From Chloroflexota bacterium (lineage in GTDB: Bacteria > Chloroflexota > Dehalococcoidia > DSTF01 > JACRBR01): a stretch of DNA of 7,393 bases. The stretch is taken from assembly GCA_025355835.1 (NCBI GenBank), contig JANXYW010000216.1, forward strand, positions 1 through 7,393. The letters are read 5' to 3'. The translations under genes were made by a program, and so were the position numbers. The notes below the pieces were generated by a model. It was not told the DNA's origin. It saw only the letters and a program-made list of their open reading frames with translations, and ran no database searches. Below, piece by piece: positions 1 to 5,764 of this stretch (position 1 is its first letter; every line of letters starts with the position of its first letter).

Positions 1-50
1 CGGTTGCGCCGCAAACAGTAGGGGCGCACGGCCTGTGCGCCCGCGAGTGA
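1..50 (+). CDS. rplC: 50S ribosomal protein L3, C-terminal end (partial, frame uncertain)
   Basis: The window opens inside the gene preceding rplD, which in the S10 operon is rplC (L3, an early-assembling 23S rRNA binder). Assignment rests on gene order and not on a clear match. Two frames remain open. Frame 3 reads VAPQTVGAHGLCARE and stops at TGA 48-50, 4 nt before rplD; its proline followed by a Gly-Leu-hydrophobic-Arg end resembles typical L3 tails. Frame 2 ends in PVRPRVTR with TGA at 56-58, overlapping the rplD ATG; it resembles tails ending like IVKPAVKA in E. coli L3. Frame 1 stops at 19-21. I list the frame 3 end, but the 58 end is almost as likely. Confidence 0.45.
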   Translation, partial: VAPQTVGAHGLCARE

Positions 51-54
51 CGAG

Positions 55-717
55 ATGAAACTTTCGGTCCACGACGCAGCAGGAAAAGAAGTCGAGACGA
101 TCGACGTCGACGACGCCGTGTTCGGCATCGTGCCGCACGTGCCGGTCGTCCACCAGGCGCTCCTCGCCACGATGGCGAACAAGCGCGTGGGATCGGCGAC
201 GACGAAGACGCGCGGCCAAGTGCACGGCTCGACGCGGAAGATCCGGCGCCAGAAGGGCAACGGTACATCGCGCCAGGGTTCGATTGGAGCGCCGCAGCAT
301 CGTCACGGTGGCGTCGTCTTCGGCCCGCACGCGCGCAGCTACGCGAAGGACCTGCCGCGGAAGATGCGGCGTCTGGCGATCCGCTCGCTGCTCTCCGCGA
401 AAGCGGCGGACGGCAGCCTGCGCATCGTGAAGGACCTGGGCGTGACCACGCCGAACACGAAAGCGATGAGCGGTGTCCTGAAGGCGTTGGGCTTCGAGCG
501 ATCGGTGCTCGTCGTGACGGCGGCCTCGGACAGCGCGGTGCGTTCGAGCGTCAGCAACCTGCTGAAGGTCAACGTGATTCCGGCGGCGTACCTGAATGTC
601 GGCGACATGCTGGCGGCGCAGGGCCTGCTGATGACGGTCGATGCGGTGCGCGGCGCCGAGGCGATGTGGGGCGGCGAGCGCGCGGCGAAGAAGCGCGCCG
701 TGAAGGTGGAGGCGTAG
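55..717 (+). CDS. rplD: 50S ribosomal protein L4
   Basis: L4 is an early-assembly 50S protein. It binds 23S rRNA domain I and its extended loop lines the exit-tunnel constriction; in E. coli it also represses the S10 operon. The 220-residue length is normal (about 200-220). The N-terminal strand, the loop at residues 43-95 containing TKTRGQVHG, RRQKGNG, RQGSIGAPQ and GGVVFGPHARSY, and LPRKMRRLAIRSLLS (about 100-114) are diagnostic. The second half carries the Rossmann-like core, with VLVVTA near 151-156 and NVIPAAYLNVGDML near 173-186. The usual GTGRAR of the tunnel loop is GNGTSR here (68-73). A short basic tail follows. The ATG has only a weak purine-rich region ahead, consistent with coupling to rplC. 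Identity is secure. Confidence 0.98.
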   Translation: MKLSVHDAAGKEVETIDVDDAVFGIVPHVPVVHQALLATMANKRVGSATTKTRGQVHGSTRKIRRQKGNGTSRQGSIGAPQHRHGGVVFGPHARSYAKDLPRKMRRLAIRSLLSAKAADGSLRIVKDLGVTTPNTKAMSGVLKALGFERSVLVVTAASDSAVRSSVSNLLKVNVIPAAYLNVGDMLAAQGLLMTVDAVRGAEAMWGGERAAKKRAVKVEA

Positions 718-720
718 GCG

Positions 721-1020
721 ATGCCCAAGCAACTGCACGCATACGGCATCATCATGCGCCCGCTTATCACCGAGAAGGCGCAGACGATGGCCGCCTCGCA
801 GAACAAGTACGCGTTCGAAGTGGACAAGCGCGCGAACAAGCTGCAGATCAAGGAAGCCGTTGAAGTAGCGTTCAGCGTCAGCGTCAAGGAAGTCAACACC
901 GCGGTGATGAAGGGCAAGCGGCGCCGCTACGGTCGGGGGCTGACGAAGCAGCCCGACTGGAAGAAGGCTGTCGTGACCCTGGCGCCAGGTGAAAAAATCG
1001 AACTGTTCGAGGGCGTGTAG
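721..1020 (+). CDS. rplW: 50S ribosomal protein L23
   Basis: L23 sits beside the polypeptide exit on the 50S subunit and is the docking site for trigger factor and the signal recognition particle. At 99 residues it has the usual bacterial length. The family signature MRPLITEKA lies at 12-20, followed by the YAFEVDKRANKLQIKEAVE block (30-48), a basic loop KGKRRRYGR (64-72) and a C-terminal strand near KKAVVTLAPGEKIELFE (81-97). It starts 3 nt after the rplD stop. GGAGG at 708-712 lies inside the end of rplD, 8 nt before the ATG, so initiation is probably both SD-driven and coupled. The trigger-factor contact Glu (Glu18 in E. coli) appears to be matched by E18 in ITEKA. Nothing unusual was seen. 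Confidence 0.97.
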   Translation: MPKQLHAYGIIMRPLITEKAQTMAASQNKYAFEVDKRANKLQIKEAVEVAFSVSVKEVNTAVMKGKRRRYGRGLTKQPDWKKAVVTLAPGEKIELFEGV

Positions 1021-1022
1021 AG

Positions 1023-1853
1023 ATGGCAGTAAAGCAGTTCAAACCGACATCGCCAGGGCGGCGTAACAGCTCCGGGTTCACCTTCGAAGAAATTACGAAG
1101 AAGAAGCCCGAAAAGTCGCTGCTCGCGACGCGCAAGCGGATGTCGGGACGCAACAACCAGGGCAAGATCACGGTGCGCCATCGCGGTGGCGGGCCGAAAC
1201 GCCGCCTGCGCATCGTCGACTTCAAGCGCGACAAGCCGGGCGTGCCCGGCCGCGTCGCTGCTATCGAGTACGATCCCGGGCGCACGTCTCGCATCGCGCT
1301 GATCGCGTATCGCGACGGCGAGAAGCGCTACATCATTGCGCCCGTTGGCCTGAAGGTCGGCGAGATGATTCAGGCGGGTTCTGAATCGGAAGTGAAGGTC
1401 GGCAACACGCTGCCGCTGCAGAACATGCCGAACGGCACGGTGATCCACAACATCGAACTGACGCCGGGTCGCGGCGGCCAGATCGTACGCAGCGCCGGCA
1501 CATCGGCGCAGCTGATGGCGAAGGAAGGCGACTACACGCTGCTGCGTTTGCCCTCGGGCGAGATGCGGCGCGTGCTTTCGCGATGCCTGGCGACGGTGGG
1601 TCAGGTGGGTAACCCGGAGAACAGCCTGATCAAGCTGGGCAAGGCAGGTCGCACGCGACACCGCCGGCGGAAGCCGCAGGTGCGCGGTGTCGTCATGAAC
1701 CCGAACGACCACCCGCACGGTGGTGGCGAGGGCAAGGCGCCGATCGGTATGCCTAGTCCGAAGTCGCCGTGGGGCAAGCCGACACTCGGCAAGCGGACAC
1801 GCTCGAGGACGAAGGCATCGGACAAGTACATCGTGCGGCGGAGGCAGAAGTAA
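1023..1853 (+). CDS. rplB: 50S ribosomal protein L2
   Basis: L2 is the most conserved large-subunit protein. It is needed for subunit association and peptidyl-transferase centre formation. The 276 residues match the family length. Visible landmarks are SGRNNQGKITVRHRGGGPKR (41-60), VAAIEYDPGRTSRIALI (78-94), ELTPGRGGQIVRSAGTSAQL (145-164) and the C-terminal block MNPNDHPHGGGEG (225-237), where H230 corresponds to the conserved histidine (His229 in E. coli) near the catalytic centre. KSPWGKPTLGKRTR (247-260) and a basic tail close the protein. The start is 2 nt after the rplW stop, with GAGGG at 1009-1013 as a plausible SD. There is no truncation or odd residue in the key region. Confidence 0.99.
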   Translation: MAVKQFKPTSPGRRNSSGFTFEEITKKKPEKSLLATRKRMSGRNNQGKITVRHRGGGPKRRLRIVDFKRDKPGVPGRVAAIEYDPGRTSRIALIAYRDGEKRYIIAPVGLKVGEMIQAGSESEVKVGNTLPLQNMPNGTVIHNIELTPGRGGQIVRSAGTSAQLMAKEGDYTLLRLPSGEMRRVLSRCLATVGQVGNPENSLIKLGKAGRTRHRRRKPQVRGVVMNPNDHPHGGGEGKAPIGMPSPKSPWGKPTLGKRTRSRTKASDKYIVRRRQK

Positions 1854-1856
1854 GCC

Positions 1857-2168
1857 ATGTCCCGATCGATCAAAAAGGGCCCGTTCATCGAGCCCAAGCT
1901 GATGAAGAAGGTCGAAGAAGTGAAGCGCACGAACGCGCGCACGGTGATTCGCACCTGGTCGCGCGCGTCGACGATTCTGCCGGAGATGGTGGGGTTGACG
2001 ATCGGCGTGCACGATGGCCGCAGGCACGTGCCGATATTCGTGTCCGAGAACATGGTCGGCCACAAGCTGGGCGAATTCGCGCTGACACGGCACTTCCGCG
2101 GCCACACGACAAAGGCCGAGAAGACGTCGCAGCAGCGTGGCGGCGCATCGTCCGGCGGCAAGGGTTAA
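1857..2168 (+). CDS. rpsS: 30S ribosomal protein S19
   Basis: S19 is a 30S head protein that pairs with S13 and contacts A-site tRNA and the intersubunit bridge. The start MSRSIKKGPF, the block RTNARTVIRTWSRAS (24-38), and MVGHKLGEFALTRHFRGH (66-83) are the family signatures. It is 103 residues, about ten longer than many homologues. The excess is a Gly/Ser-rich tail after residue 92 ending in GGKG, likely flexible. It begins 3 nt after rplB. GGAGG at 1840-1844 is 12 nt from the ATG, a slightly long spacing, so coupling to rplB is likely. Identity is secure; the tail has no recognisable function. Confidence 0.98.
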   Translation: MSRSIKKGPFIEPKLMKKVEEVKRTNARTVIRTWSRASTILPEMVGLTIGVHDGRRHVPIFVSENMVGHKLGEFALTRHFRGHTTKAEKTSQQRGGASSGGKG

Positions 2169-2171
2169 ACG

Positions 2172-2504
2172 ATGGAAGTGAGCGCGACAGCGAAGTATCT
2201 GCCGATTTCCGCGCGCAAGGTGCGGCTGGTTCTGGATCAGCTGCCTGGCAAGCGCGTCGAAGAGGCGATGGTGATGCTGAAGTTCCTTCCGACGCCGCAC
2301 GCACGCGTCGTCGCGAAGGTGCTGAAGTCGGCCGCGGCTAACGCGGAGAACAACTACGCGCTGGACGCGGGCGAGCTGCGCGTGAAGCGCGCGTTCGCGG
2401 GCGAATCGCGCACGCTGAAGCGCTTCAAGGCGAAGTCGCGCGGGCGCGTTGCGCCCATCTTGCACCGCACGAGTCACGTGACGGTGACGGTCGAGGAGGG
2501 TTAG
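2172..2504 (+). CDS. rplV: 50S ribosomal protein L22
   Basis: L22 binds all 23S rRNA domains, and its beta-hairpin reaches the exit-tunnel constriction opposite L4. The 110-residue length is standard. Landmarks are AKYLPISARKVRLVLDQLPGK (7-27, just over one helix turn into the core), KVLKSAAANAENNY (49-62), and the hairpin from about 79 to 98, containing TLKRFKAKSRGR and ending in HRTSHVTVTVEE (98-109). The TLKR segment corresponds to the MKR site whose deletion gives macrolide resistance in E. coli; it is intact in length. The gene starts 3 nt after rpsS, with AAGGG at 2160-2164 as the SD. Its own 3' end contains the SD of rpsC. Confidence 0.98.
   Translation: MEVSATAKYLPISARKVRLVLDQLPGKRVEEAMVMLKFLPTPHARVVAKVLKSAAANAENNYALDAGELRVKRAFAGESRTLKRFKAKSRGRVAPILHRTSHVTVTVEEG
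2494..2500 (+). promoter_or_regulatory. Shine-Dalgarno of rpsC (supports a TTG start)
   Basis: AGGAGGG lies inside the last codons of rplV, 5 nt before the TTG at 2506. No ATG or GTG suits the conserved S3 N-terminus, so this near-perfect site decides the TTG start. Confidence 0.85.
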
Positions 2505-2505
2505 G

Positions 2506-3294
2506 TTGGGTCACAAAGTACATCCCACAGGGTTCCGCCTCGGCGTCATCTACGACTGGCAGAGCAAGTGGTACGCCGGCAAGAACTACCGCACGCAGCT
2601 GCACGAGGATATCTCGATCCGCAACCGGATCATGAATCCCGCGGCGGCGGATGCGGGCATCTCGCACGTCGAGATCGAGCGCAACGTCAACCAGATGACG
2701 GTGACGATTCACACGGCGAAGCCGGGCATCGTCATTGGGCGCAGCGGCGCCAACGTCGACCTGCTGCGGACGGAGCTGGAGAAGACGACCGGACACCGGG
2801 TGCGCGTGAACATCAACGAGATTCGCACGCCGGAGCTGGACGCGTATCTGGTGGCGCGCAGCATCGCCGAGCAGCTGCAACGGCGCGTGGCGTTCCGCCG
2901 CGCAATTAAGCAGACCGTGCAGCGGACGATGCAGCGCGGCGCGAAGGGAATCAAGGTCGCGGTCGCGGGACGCCTCGGCGGTTCCGAGATGTCGCGGCGC
3001 GAGTCGGAGAAGCAGGGTCGCATTCCGCTCCACACACTGCGCGCGGACATCGACTTCGGCATCGCCGAGGCGCACACGACGTTCGGCCGCATCGGCGTCA
3101 AGGTGTGGATCTACAAGGGCGACATCATGCCGCCGCCGAAGCGGCCGCGTGCCGAGGGCGACTACTCGGGCATGGACGCCGAGCAGAAGGCCGCCGCGAT
3201 GGGTATGCCGCGGGCGCCGATTGTGGTTGCGCCGCCAGAGACAACAGACGTACCGGATGCAGACGATGCGCCGGCGAGCGTGGTGAGCGAGTAA
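2506..3294 (+). CDS. rpsC: 30S ribosomal protein S3, TTG start, acidic C-terminal tail
   Basis: S3 is a 30S head protein at the mRNA entry channel and takes part in mRNA unwinding. The start is TTG at 2506: it gives the canonical GHKVHPTGFRLG N-terminus, 1 nt after the rplV stop and 5 nt after a strong SD. The type 2 KH domain is seen with the GxxG loop GRSG at 78-81. FRRAIK (130-135) carries R131, R132 and K135, equivalent to the E. coli helicase residues. GAKGIKVAVAGRLGGSEM (145-162) and the S3 C-terminal core PLHTLRADIDFG...AHTTFGRIGVKVWIYKG (about 174-205) follow. Residues 216-262 form a low-complexity tail with ten acidic and two basic residues plus Ala, Pro and Val, beyond the E. coli-type core. 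Such tails vary by lineage, and this one is probably disordered. Confidence 0.98.
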   Translation: MGHKVHPTGFRLGVIYDWQSKWYAGKNYRTQLHEDISIRNRIMNPAAADAGISHVEIERNVNQMTVTIHTAKPGIVIGRSGANVDLLRTELEKTTGHRVRVNINEIRTPELDAYLVARSIAEQLQRRVAFRRAIKQTVQRTMQRGAKGIKVAVAGRLGGSEMSRRESEKQGRIPLHTLRADIDFGIAEAHTTFGRIGVKVWIYKGDIMPPPKRPRAEGDYSGMDAEQKAAAMGMPRAPIVVAPPETTDVPDADDAPASVVSE

Positions 3295-3300
3295 CGAGCG

Positions 3301-3720
3301 ATGCTGCAACCAAAGCGCACGAAGTTTCGCAAGCAGCACCGTGGCCACCGCCGCGGTATCGCTGGCCGTGGCGACGAGATCAGCTTCGGCGAGTTCGGGC
3401 TGCAGGCCGTCGGTCACGCGTGGATCGATAGCCGCCAGATCGAGGCTGCCCGGCGCGCCATCACGCACGAACTGAAGCGTGGCGGCAAGGTGTGGATTCG
3501 GATATTCCCGGACAAGCCGGTGACATCGAAGCCCGCCGAGACGCGCATGGGAAGTGGCAAGGGCGCGCCGGACCACTGGGTGGCCGTGGTGAAGCCAGGC
3601 CGCATGCTGTTTGAAGTTGCGGGTGTGAAGGAAGACCTGGCGCGTGAGGCGCTCCGACTGGCATCGCACAAGTTGCCGTTGGAGACGCGCACGGTGATCA
3701 AGGAACACGAGGGGATCTGA
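3301..3720 (+). CDS. rplP: 50S ribosomal protein L16
   Basis: L16 is a late-assembling 50S protein next to the A-site tRNA elbow. At 139 residues it is standard length. The N-terminus MLQPKRTKFRKQHRG, GEFGLQAV (30-37), RQIEAARRAITHELKRGGK (45-63), and WIRIFPDKPVTSKPAETRMGSGKG (65-88) are diagnostic. R82 in TRMGSGKG corresponds to E. coli Arg81, which is hydroxylated by RoxA/YcfD there; whether it is modified here cannot be seen. The ATG is 6 nt after rpsC and has only a weak purine tract, suggesting reinitiation after rpsC. Its stop overlaps the rpmC start by one base (TGATG). Confidence 0.98.
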   Translation: MLQPKRTKFRKQHRGHRRGIAGRGDEISFGEFGLQAVGHAWIDSRQIEAARRAITHELKRGGKVWIRIFPDKPVTSKPAETRMGSGKGAPDHWVAVVKPGRMLFEVAGVKEDLAREALRLASHKLPLETRTVIKEHEGI

Positions 3721-3959
3721 TGGCCGGTCGCAAGACGAAAGAGCGCGCGGAAGGGTTGCGCGCGTTGTCAGATGAGAAGCTCGCGGAAGAGCTGCACGAG
3801 TCGTACCGCCGGCTGTTCACGGTGCGTCTGCAGATGAGCACCCGCCAGCAGTCGAACACGACGGAAGAGCCGAAGGTGAAGCGCCAGATTGCGCGGATCC
3901 GGACGCTGCAGCGCGAGCGCGAACTCGCGGCCGCCTACGCGGTACACACGGGAAGGTAG
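3720..3959 (+). CDS. rpmC: 50S ribosomal protein L29
   Basis: L29 is a small helical 50S protein near the tunnel exit, next to L23. It is recognised by LRALSDEKLAEELHESYRRLF (13-33), which forms the first helix, then RLQMSTRQQSNTTEEPKVKRQIARIRTLQRERE (36-68), which matches the family's second helical half with the QIARI-T-RERE pattern. It is 79 residues, a little longer than the usual 60-70, with about ten basic N-terminal residues and a short C-terminal extension. The ATG overlaps the rplP stop by one nucleotide. GAGGGG at 3709-3714 is 5 nt upstream, giving strong coupled initiation. Confidence 0.95.
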   Translation: MAGRKTKERAEGLRALSDEKLAEELHESYRRLFTVRLQMSTRQQSNTTEEPKVKRQIARIRTLQRERELAAAYAVHTGR

Positions 3960-3968
3960 CGAAGGCCT

Positions 3969-4490
3969 ATGGGTTCGCAAGAGAAGCTTCAGTTGGGCAC
4001 GGTCGTCAGCAACAAGATGGATAAGACCGTCGTGGTGCGCATCGACCGGCACAAGCGGCACCGGTTGTACGGGAAGACGATTCGCGTCACCAGGCGCTAC
4101 AAGGCGCACGACGAGACGAACGAGTGCGGCTTGGGCGACATCGTGAAGATTTCGGAGACGCGTCCGATATCGCGCGACAAGCGCTGGCGCGTGGTGGAAG
4201 TCGTCGTCAAGGGCGATGTGGCGGAAGTCGCACCGACGGAGATCGGATCGAGCCTGACGGCGGAGATCCGGACGGCGCAGGCCGAAGTCGCCGCGAAGGC
4301 CGCAATCGAAGCGGCAAAGGCGAAGGCCGCGGCGGCTGCCGCCGCGGAAGTAGCGGCCCTGAACCCTCCGGCGCCCGTCGCGAAGGCGGAGCCTGTGGAA
4401 GTTCCGGAGCCTGTTGTGCAAGAAGTGGCAGCGCCCGAAGAAGCTCCGGCGGCTACGGCTGACGCAGCGACAGAGGAGACCGAGTCGTGA
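3969..4490 (+). CDS. rpsQ: 30S ribosomal protein S17 with long Ala/Glu/Pro-rich C-terminal extension
   Basis: S17 is a primary 16S rRNA binder (5' domain) with an OB fold. Residues 1 to about 85 are the complete canonical protein: GTVVSNKMDKTVVVRIDRHKRH (10-31), LYGKTIRVTRRYKAHDE (33-49), and GDIVKISETRPISRDKRWRVVEVV (56-79). The protein then continues to 173 residues, about double the usual length. Residues 103-130 are helix-prone, with 18 alanines of 28. Residues 132-173 are Pro/Glu/Ala-rich with ten acidic residues and one lysine. The tail stays in frame with neighbour-like codon use and ends in a GTGA overlap with rplN, so it is not a simple readthrough artefact. Its role is unknown; it is likely solvent-exposed and disordered or partly helical. 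The gap before the ATG is 9 nt, with GAAGG at 3961-3965 close to the start. Confidence 0.96.
   Translation: MGSQEKLQLGTVVSNKMDKTVVVRIDRHKRHRLYGKTIRVTRRYKAHDETNECGLGDIVKISETRPISRDKRWRVVEVVVKGDVAEVAPTEIGSSLTAEIRTAQAEVAAKAAIEAAKAKAAAAAAAEVAALNPPAPVAKAEPVEVPEPVVQEVAAPEEAPAATADAATEETES
4327..4347 (+). repeat. Perfect 9-bp GC inverted repeat inside the rpsQ tail
   Basis: CCGCGGCGG (4327-4335) and its exact reverse complement CCGCCGCGG (4339-4347) flank a CTG loop, within the polyalanine codons of the S17 extension. The all-GC stem would be stable in mRNA. No T-run follows, so it is not an intrinsic terminator. It may be a by-product of mixed GCN alanine codons. Confidence 0.8.
4472..4478 (+). promoter_or_regulatory. 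Shine-Dalgarno of rplN (supports a GTG start)
   Basis: AGAGGAG lies in the last codons of rpsQ, 8 nt before the GTG at 4487. It fixes the GTG start that gives the conserved MIQSYTRLKVADNSG N-terminus. Confidence 0.8.
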
Positions 4491-4855
4491 TCCAGTCATA
4501 TACGCGGCTGAAGGTCGCGGACAACTCAGGCGCACGATCGCTGATGTGCATCACGGTGCTCGGCGGCTCGGGCCGCCGGTACGCCGCGGTCGGCGACGTC
4601 ATCGTCTGCTCCGTGAAGACGGCGCAGCCGGGCGGCGGCGTCAAGAAGGGCGAGGTCGTGAGGGCGGTTGTGGTGCGCACAGCGAAGCCGTACGGGCGCG
4701 CGGATGGATCGTACATCCGCTTCGACGAGAACGCGGCGGTGGTGCTCTCCGAAAAGCAGAACCCGAAGGGCACGCGCATCTTCGGGCCGGTGGCGCGCGA
4801 GCTGCGCGACAAGAACTTCATGAAGATCGTGTCGCTGGCGCCGGAGGTGGTGTAG
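4487..4855 (+). CDS. rplN: 50S ribosomal protein L14, GTG start
   Basis: L14 is a universally conserved 50S protein that forms intersubunit bridges and contacts L19; the silencing factor RsfS binds it in other bacteria. The length is 122 residues, the same as in many bacteria. MIQSYTRLKVADNSGARSLM (1-20), CITVLGGSGRRYA (21-33), KKGEVVRAVVVRTAK (53-67), RADGSYIRFDENAAVVL (71-87), and GTRIFGPVARELR (94-106), with the SLAPEVV end, are clear. The start is GTG, overlapping the rpsQ TGA by 4 nt (GTGA), with a good SD 8 nt upstream. It is the first gene of the spc half. No promoter is visible between the two operons, so they appear fused into one transcription unit. Confidence 0.98.
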   Translation: MIQSYTRLKVADNSGARSLMCITVLGGSGRRYAAVGDVIVCSVKTAQPGGGVKKGEVVRAVVVRTAKPYGRADGSYIRFDENAAVVLSEKQNPKGTRIFGPVARELRDKNFMKIVSLAPEVV

Positions 4856-4857
4856 CG

Positions 4858-5211
4858 ATGCGGAAGATCAAACGCGAAGACAACGTGCTGATTCTGGCCG
4901 GCCGCGACCGCGGCAAGGTCGGCGTGGTGCGCCAGGTGATCGGTGGCGGCGACCTGGTGAAAGTGAAGGGCCACCGCCCGAAGATCACGGACGACATGGT
5001 GTTCGTGACCGGGCTGAACATGGTGAAGCGCCACAAGAAGCAGCAGCAGGGCGCAACGCACGCGGGCATCATCGAGAAGGAAATGCCGCTGCCGCTGGCG
5101 CGGGTGATGCTGGTCTGCAAGAGCTGCAACAAGCCGGCGCGCGTGGGATTCATCACGCGGGGCGATGGCAAGCACCGGGTATGCCGCAGCTGCGGACAGG
5201 ACGTCGACTGA
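4858..5211 (+). CDS. rplX: 50S ribosomal protein L24 with four-cysteine (zinc-ribbon-like) C-terminus
   Basis: L24 is an assembly initiator that binds 23S rRNA domain I. The 117-residue protein starts with MRKIKREDNVLILAGRDRGK, the KOW motif (about 3-30). LNMVKRHKK (53-61) and GIIEKEMPLP (70-79) match the family core. Cysteine pairs C87-K-S-C90 and C109-R-S-C112 resemble the zinc-ribbon tail of many bacterial L24 proteins. Between the KOW motif and LNMVKRH, the stretch at about 33-50 (KVKGHRPKITDDM and neighbours) is some ten residues longer than in typical homologues, suggesting a lengthened hairpin. The ATG is 2 nt after the rplN stop, with GGAGG at 4843-4847 as SD. Its frame is open far upstream into rpsQ, but only this ATG fits the family N-terminus. 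Confidence 0.96.
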   Translation: MRKIKREDNVLILAGRDRGKVGVVRQVIGGGDLVKVKGHRPKITDDMVFVTGLNMVKRHKKQQQGATHAGIIEKEMPLPLARVMLVCKSCNKPARVGFITRGDGKHRVCRSCGQDVD

Positions 5212-5762
5212 TGGCACCACGATTGAAAGAGCGCTACAAGGCCGAAATCGCGCCGGAGATGATGAAGCAATTCAGCTACGGCAACGTGATGCAGGTTCCG
5301 CGTGTGCAAAAGGTGACCGTCAACATCGGTCTGGGCGAAGCGCGTGACAACGCGCGCGCAGTCGAGTCGGCGACATCGGAAGTGGCGACGATCACGGGCC
5401 AGAAGCCCGTGGTGACGAAGGCGAAGAAAGCGATCGCGAACTTCAAAATTCGCGAGAACATGGCGATCGGCGTGGCGGTGACGCTGCGCGGCGACCGCAT
5501 GTACGAGTTTCTGGATCGCCTGCTAAACGCCGCGCTGCCGCGCATCCGTGACTTCCACGGCGTGCCGACGAAGGCGTTCGATGGCCGCGGCAACTTCAGC
5601 CTGGGCGTGCGCGAACAGCTGATCTTCCCGGAGATCGAGTACGACAAGGTGGACAAGATCCGCGGTATGCAGATCAACATCGTGACGTCGGCGAAGACGG
5701 ACGAAGAGGGCCAGCGATTGCTCGAGTTGATGGGCATGCCGTTCTCGAAGGAGCATGTGTAG
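5211..5762 (+). CDS. rplE: 50S ribosomal protein L5
   Basis: L5 belongs to the 5S rRNP with L18 and contacts P-site tRNA and S13. With the ATG at 5211 the protein is 183 residues, close to the usual 179-185. MAPRLKERYKAEIAPEMMKQF, then NVMQVPRVQKVTVNIGLGEA (25-44), TGQKPVVTKAKKAIANFKIRE (62-82), GVAVTLRGDRMYEFLDRL (87-104), ALPRIRDFHG (108-117), and REQLIFPEIEYDKVDKIRGM (134-153) are all standard. An in-frame ATG at 5181 would add ten residues inside rplX and does not match the family. The chosen ATG overlaps the rplX stop by one base (TGATG). That leaves no room for an E. coli-style S8 repressor site between rplX and rplE. Confidence 0.98.
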   Translation: MAPRLKERYKAEIAPEMMKQFSYGNVMQVPRVQKVTVNIGLGEARDNARAVESATSEVATITGQKPVVTKAKKAIANFKIRENMAIGVAVTLRGDRMYEFLDRLLNAALPRIRDFHGVPTKAFDGRGNFSLGVREQLIFPEIEYDKVDKIRGMQINIVTSAKTDEEGQRLLELMGMPFSKEHV

Positions 5763-5764
5763 CC

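Noticed and set aside
927..2477. 516-codon open frame on the - strand across rplW, rplB, rpsS and rplV
   Set aside because: It runs antisense to four secure ribosomal genes. Its Arg/His/Leu/Ala-rich composition is typical of shadow frames in GC-rich DNA, and no family is recognisable.
2425..3708. 427-codon open frame on the - strand across rplV, rpsC and rplP
   Set aside because: It is a shadow frame with the same biased composition, no recognisable domain, and entirely opposite conserved coding sequence.
4327..4350. Intrinsic terminator at the rpsQ hairpin
   Set aside because: The stem is strong, but no T-run follows and the operon continues without a gap.
4480..4490. A separate spc operon promoter between rpsQ and rplN
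   Set aside because: The genes overlap by 4 nt, and no -35/-10-like pair was found in the GC-rich rpsQ tail by eye.
4414..4857. Upstream extension of the rplX frame back into rpsQ and rplN
   Set aside because: The upstream translation is Arg/Gly-rich and unlike L24; the family N-terminus begins at ATG 4858, right after the rplN stop with an SD.
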